NCBI RefSeq assembly: GCF_016545825.1
Contig: NC_052616.1
Coordinates: forward strand, 58,797,278 to 58,861,277
Length of the DNA stretch: 64,000 nucleotides
From: Eucalyptus grandis
Lineage: Eukaryota; Streptophyta; Magnoliopsida; Myrtales; Myrtaceae
Reading direction: 5' to 3'
The notes beneath the pieces were generated by a model. That model did not search any database. It was given only the letters and a program-made list of their open reading frames with translations, and was not told the DNA's origin. Shown here piece after piece: positions 62,763 to 64,000 of this stretch (within the stretch, counting starts at the first letter, position 1; each line of letters opens with the position of its first letter). The translations under genes and the position numbers were made by a program.

Positions 62763-64000
62763 CCCCCCCCACCTCCGCCACTTTCTTTTTCTTCTTTTTC
62801 CCCCAACCCTTCCCTCACGCATTTCTTCCCTTTCTCTGGTTTTGACTCCCTTTCATTTTTCCTTGCCTCACCATCGTCTGTTCCCACCACCACACCCCAT
62901 CACCTCACGCCTCACCACCACCCTTACACCTCCACGCTAGCCAGTCATCACCCAACGCCCACTTCACCAGCCCGCCAACTCCATGTTCAGCAACCACAGC
63001 CAACAAACCACCCACGTTCAGCATCTACTTCATGCCCACATCACCACCAGCTTCAACTGCCTCAGCCAGCAGCCACCCACGGCACTACTCAACCACCAAC
63101 CAGCCGCTCAGCCGCCCGCCAGCCCCCGCGACCAGCCTTCCACAGAATCGGACCAGCCCCTTGGCTGAGCCTTGTGAGGCTTTTTCCACTACCATTTGAA
63201 CTCCATTCGAGTCACGGTAGTCTTAGGTTCTCACCGCCATCGTGTTGCCGTCACCGTAAACCCACTGTCGCCCTAATCCGGTGAGTTAACTCCCTAATCC
63301 TTGATTAGGTTGTTAATTGTGCTTAGGGGGTTAGATTAGTATTAATTAACTTAGTTAAATTAGTATTAAGTGAGATTATCCTTAAGATGGATTAGTGTTA
63401 ATCTAGTTTGGTTAGATTATCCTTAAGATGGATTAGTATTGATCTAGTTGGTTGGATTAGTACTAATGAGGATTATTTAGCTTGGTGTAGTAGATTTCTC
63501 CCAGATTAGTTTACTGGACACTCGTCGTTTGGCATTTTTGTGAATCAAAATGTGTTAAGATTTTGAGGTTGCTTCCTTCTCAGAAAATGTTCTATACATC
63601 TTTAATCATAACATACATTTTCCTCAAGATTTTAGGGATTTAAAATAATAATATTACAGCCTCATCATTTGCAAAACAGAATCTCGGGTTGGCGAATTTC
63701 GAAAGAGTTTTTTCATAAAAGTTTTTCCTCACATATTTTAGTTTAACATAGTCAAATTTCAAAGTAAACGGACAAGTTTCAGACCTCGAACTAGACTGGT
63801 TTTGGAAAACATAATTTCTGAACGTGGACACAATTTTAGTAATGACTTGAGAAATTTACTGCTCTCATTCTGGGCAGATCTAGGTCACGATTTCTTCATG
63901 AAAAATATTTTTTTAGTTGTCCTTTATAACATACTAAAATTTGAGAATTTTCTGAACTCGTTTGATTATGTTTCTGGAATTAAACTTCGAGACGCACGAG

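Larger units (their letters stand above)
58244..64000 (+). mobile_element. Family X, copy X3, interrupted by Z, runs off the window
   Basis: Starts TGTGACATC and follows X1/X2 ('cgtcaatgcgcctatgg', 'ctgctcgacca', 'acaagcgagagtcgcc'). It is broken in the C-rich part at 59124 and resumes at 62763; after 63270 'gtgagttaactccctaatcc' corresponds to 48279 in X2. The end lies beyond the window. Open frames at 62736-63284 are compositional. Confidence 0.75.

Noticed and set aside
62736..63284. 182-codon Pro/His-rich frame
   Set aside because: Composition of X3; no domain and not preserved in X1 or X2.

Overview
The window looks like repeat-rich nuclear DNA of a flowering plant. The evidence is two spliced plant genes (an MRS2 magnesium transporter and a sieve element occlusion gene), large solo LTRs, Copia fragments, three short SINE insertions and an integrated Caulimoviridae-type pararetrovirus. 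The sieve element gene points to a eudicot. I suspect a woody dicot such as Myrtaceae from the style of the repeats, but that is a guess. No bacterial, organellar, tRNA, rRNA or CRISPR feature was seen.

Layout. (1) 1-9.46 kb: a damaged MRS2 gene on the minus strand, followed at its 3' side by a Copia fragment and a ~0.7-0.9 kb dispersed repeat called R here. Its intron 4 carries a 3.2 kb solo LTR. (2) 9.46-14.8 kb: a second, shorter unit of the same R/Copia/MRS2 type, split by a 3.4 kb solo LTR (family X), a SINE and a foldback element, and ending in a fragment of MRS2 exon 10. (3) 16.0-20.8 kb: a seven-exon sieve element occlusion (SEO) gene on the minus strand with a promoter TATA box, but with a stop codon and frameshifts; a MULE-type MITE sits in intron 2. 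(4) 21-28.5 kb: more pieces of R, some in tandem and some inverted, a 1.1 kb solo LTR, two further SINEs and a Copia fragment. (5) 28.5-36.2 kb: the fuller MRS2 copy, 11 exons, minus strand, also with frameshifts. (6) 36.2-46.4 kb: gene-poor DNA with unrecognised coding-like fragments, a 3' end of an LTR element and a Copia gag/protease relic. (7) 46.4-56.8 kb: a three-level nest: LTR Y contains LTR X2, which contains a partial endogenous pararetrovirus. (8) 58.2-64 kb: a third X element interrupted by element Z, running off the window.

The main themes are segmental duplication of one MRS2 locus, with decay in every copy, and nested retroelement insertion that can be dated in relative order from intact target-site duplications. 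All copies of MRS2 that retain the signature motif read GVN instead of GMN. Both main copies carry many 1-2 bp indels at different places. They could be pseudogenes, or the assembly could be poorly polished; the sequence alone does not decide this. Many long open frames in CT- or GA-rich LTR parts (10.6-11.4, 35.2-35.5, 41.3-41.75, 47.7-48.1, 62.0-63.3 kb) are composition artefacts. I found no clearly new biological system.
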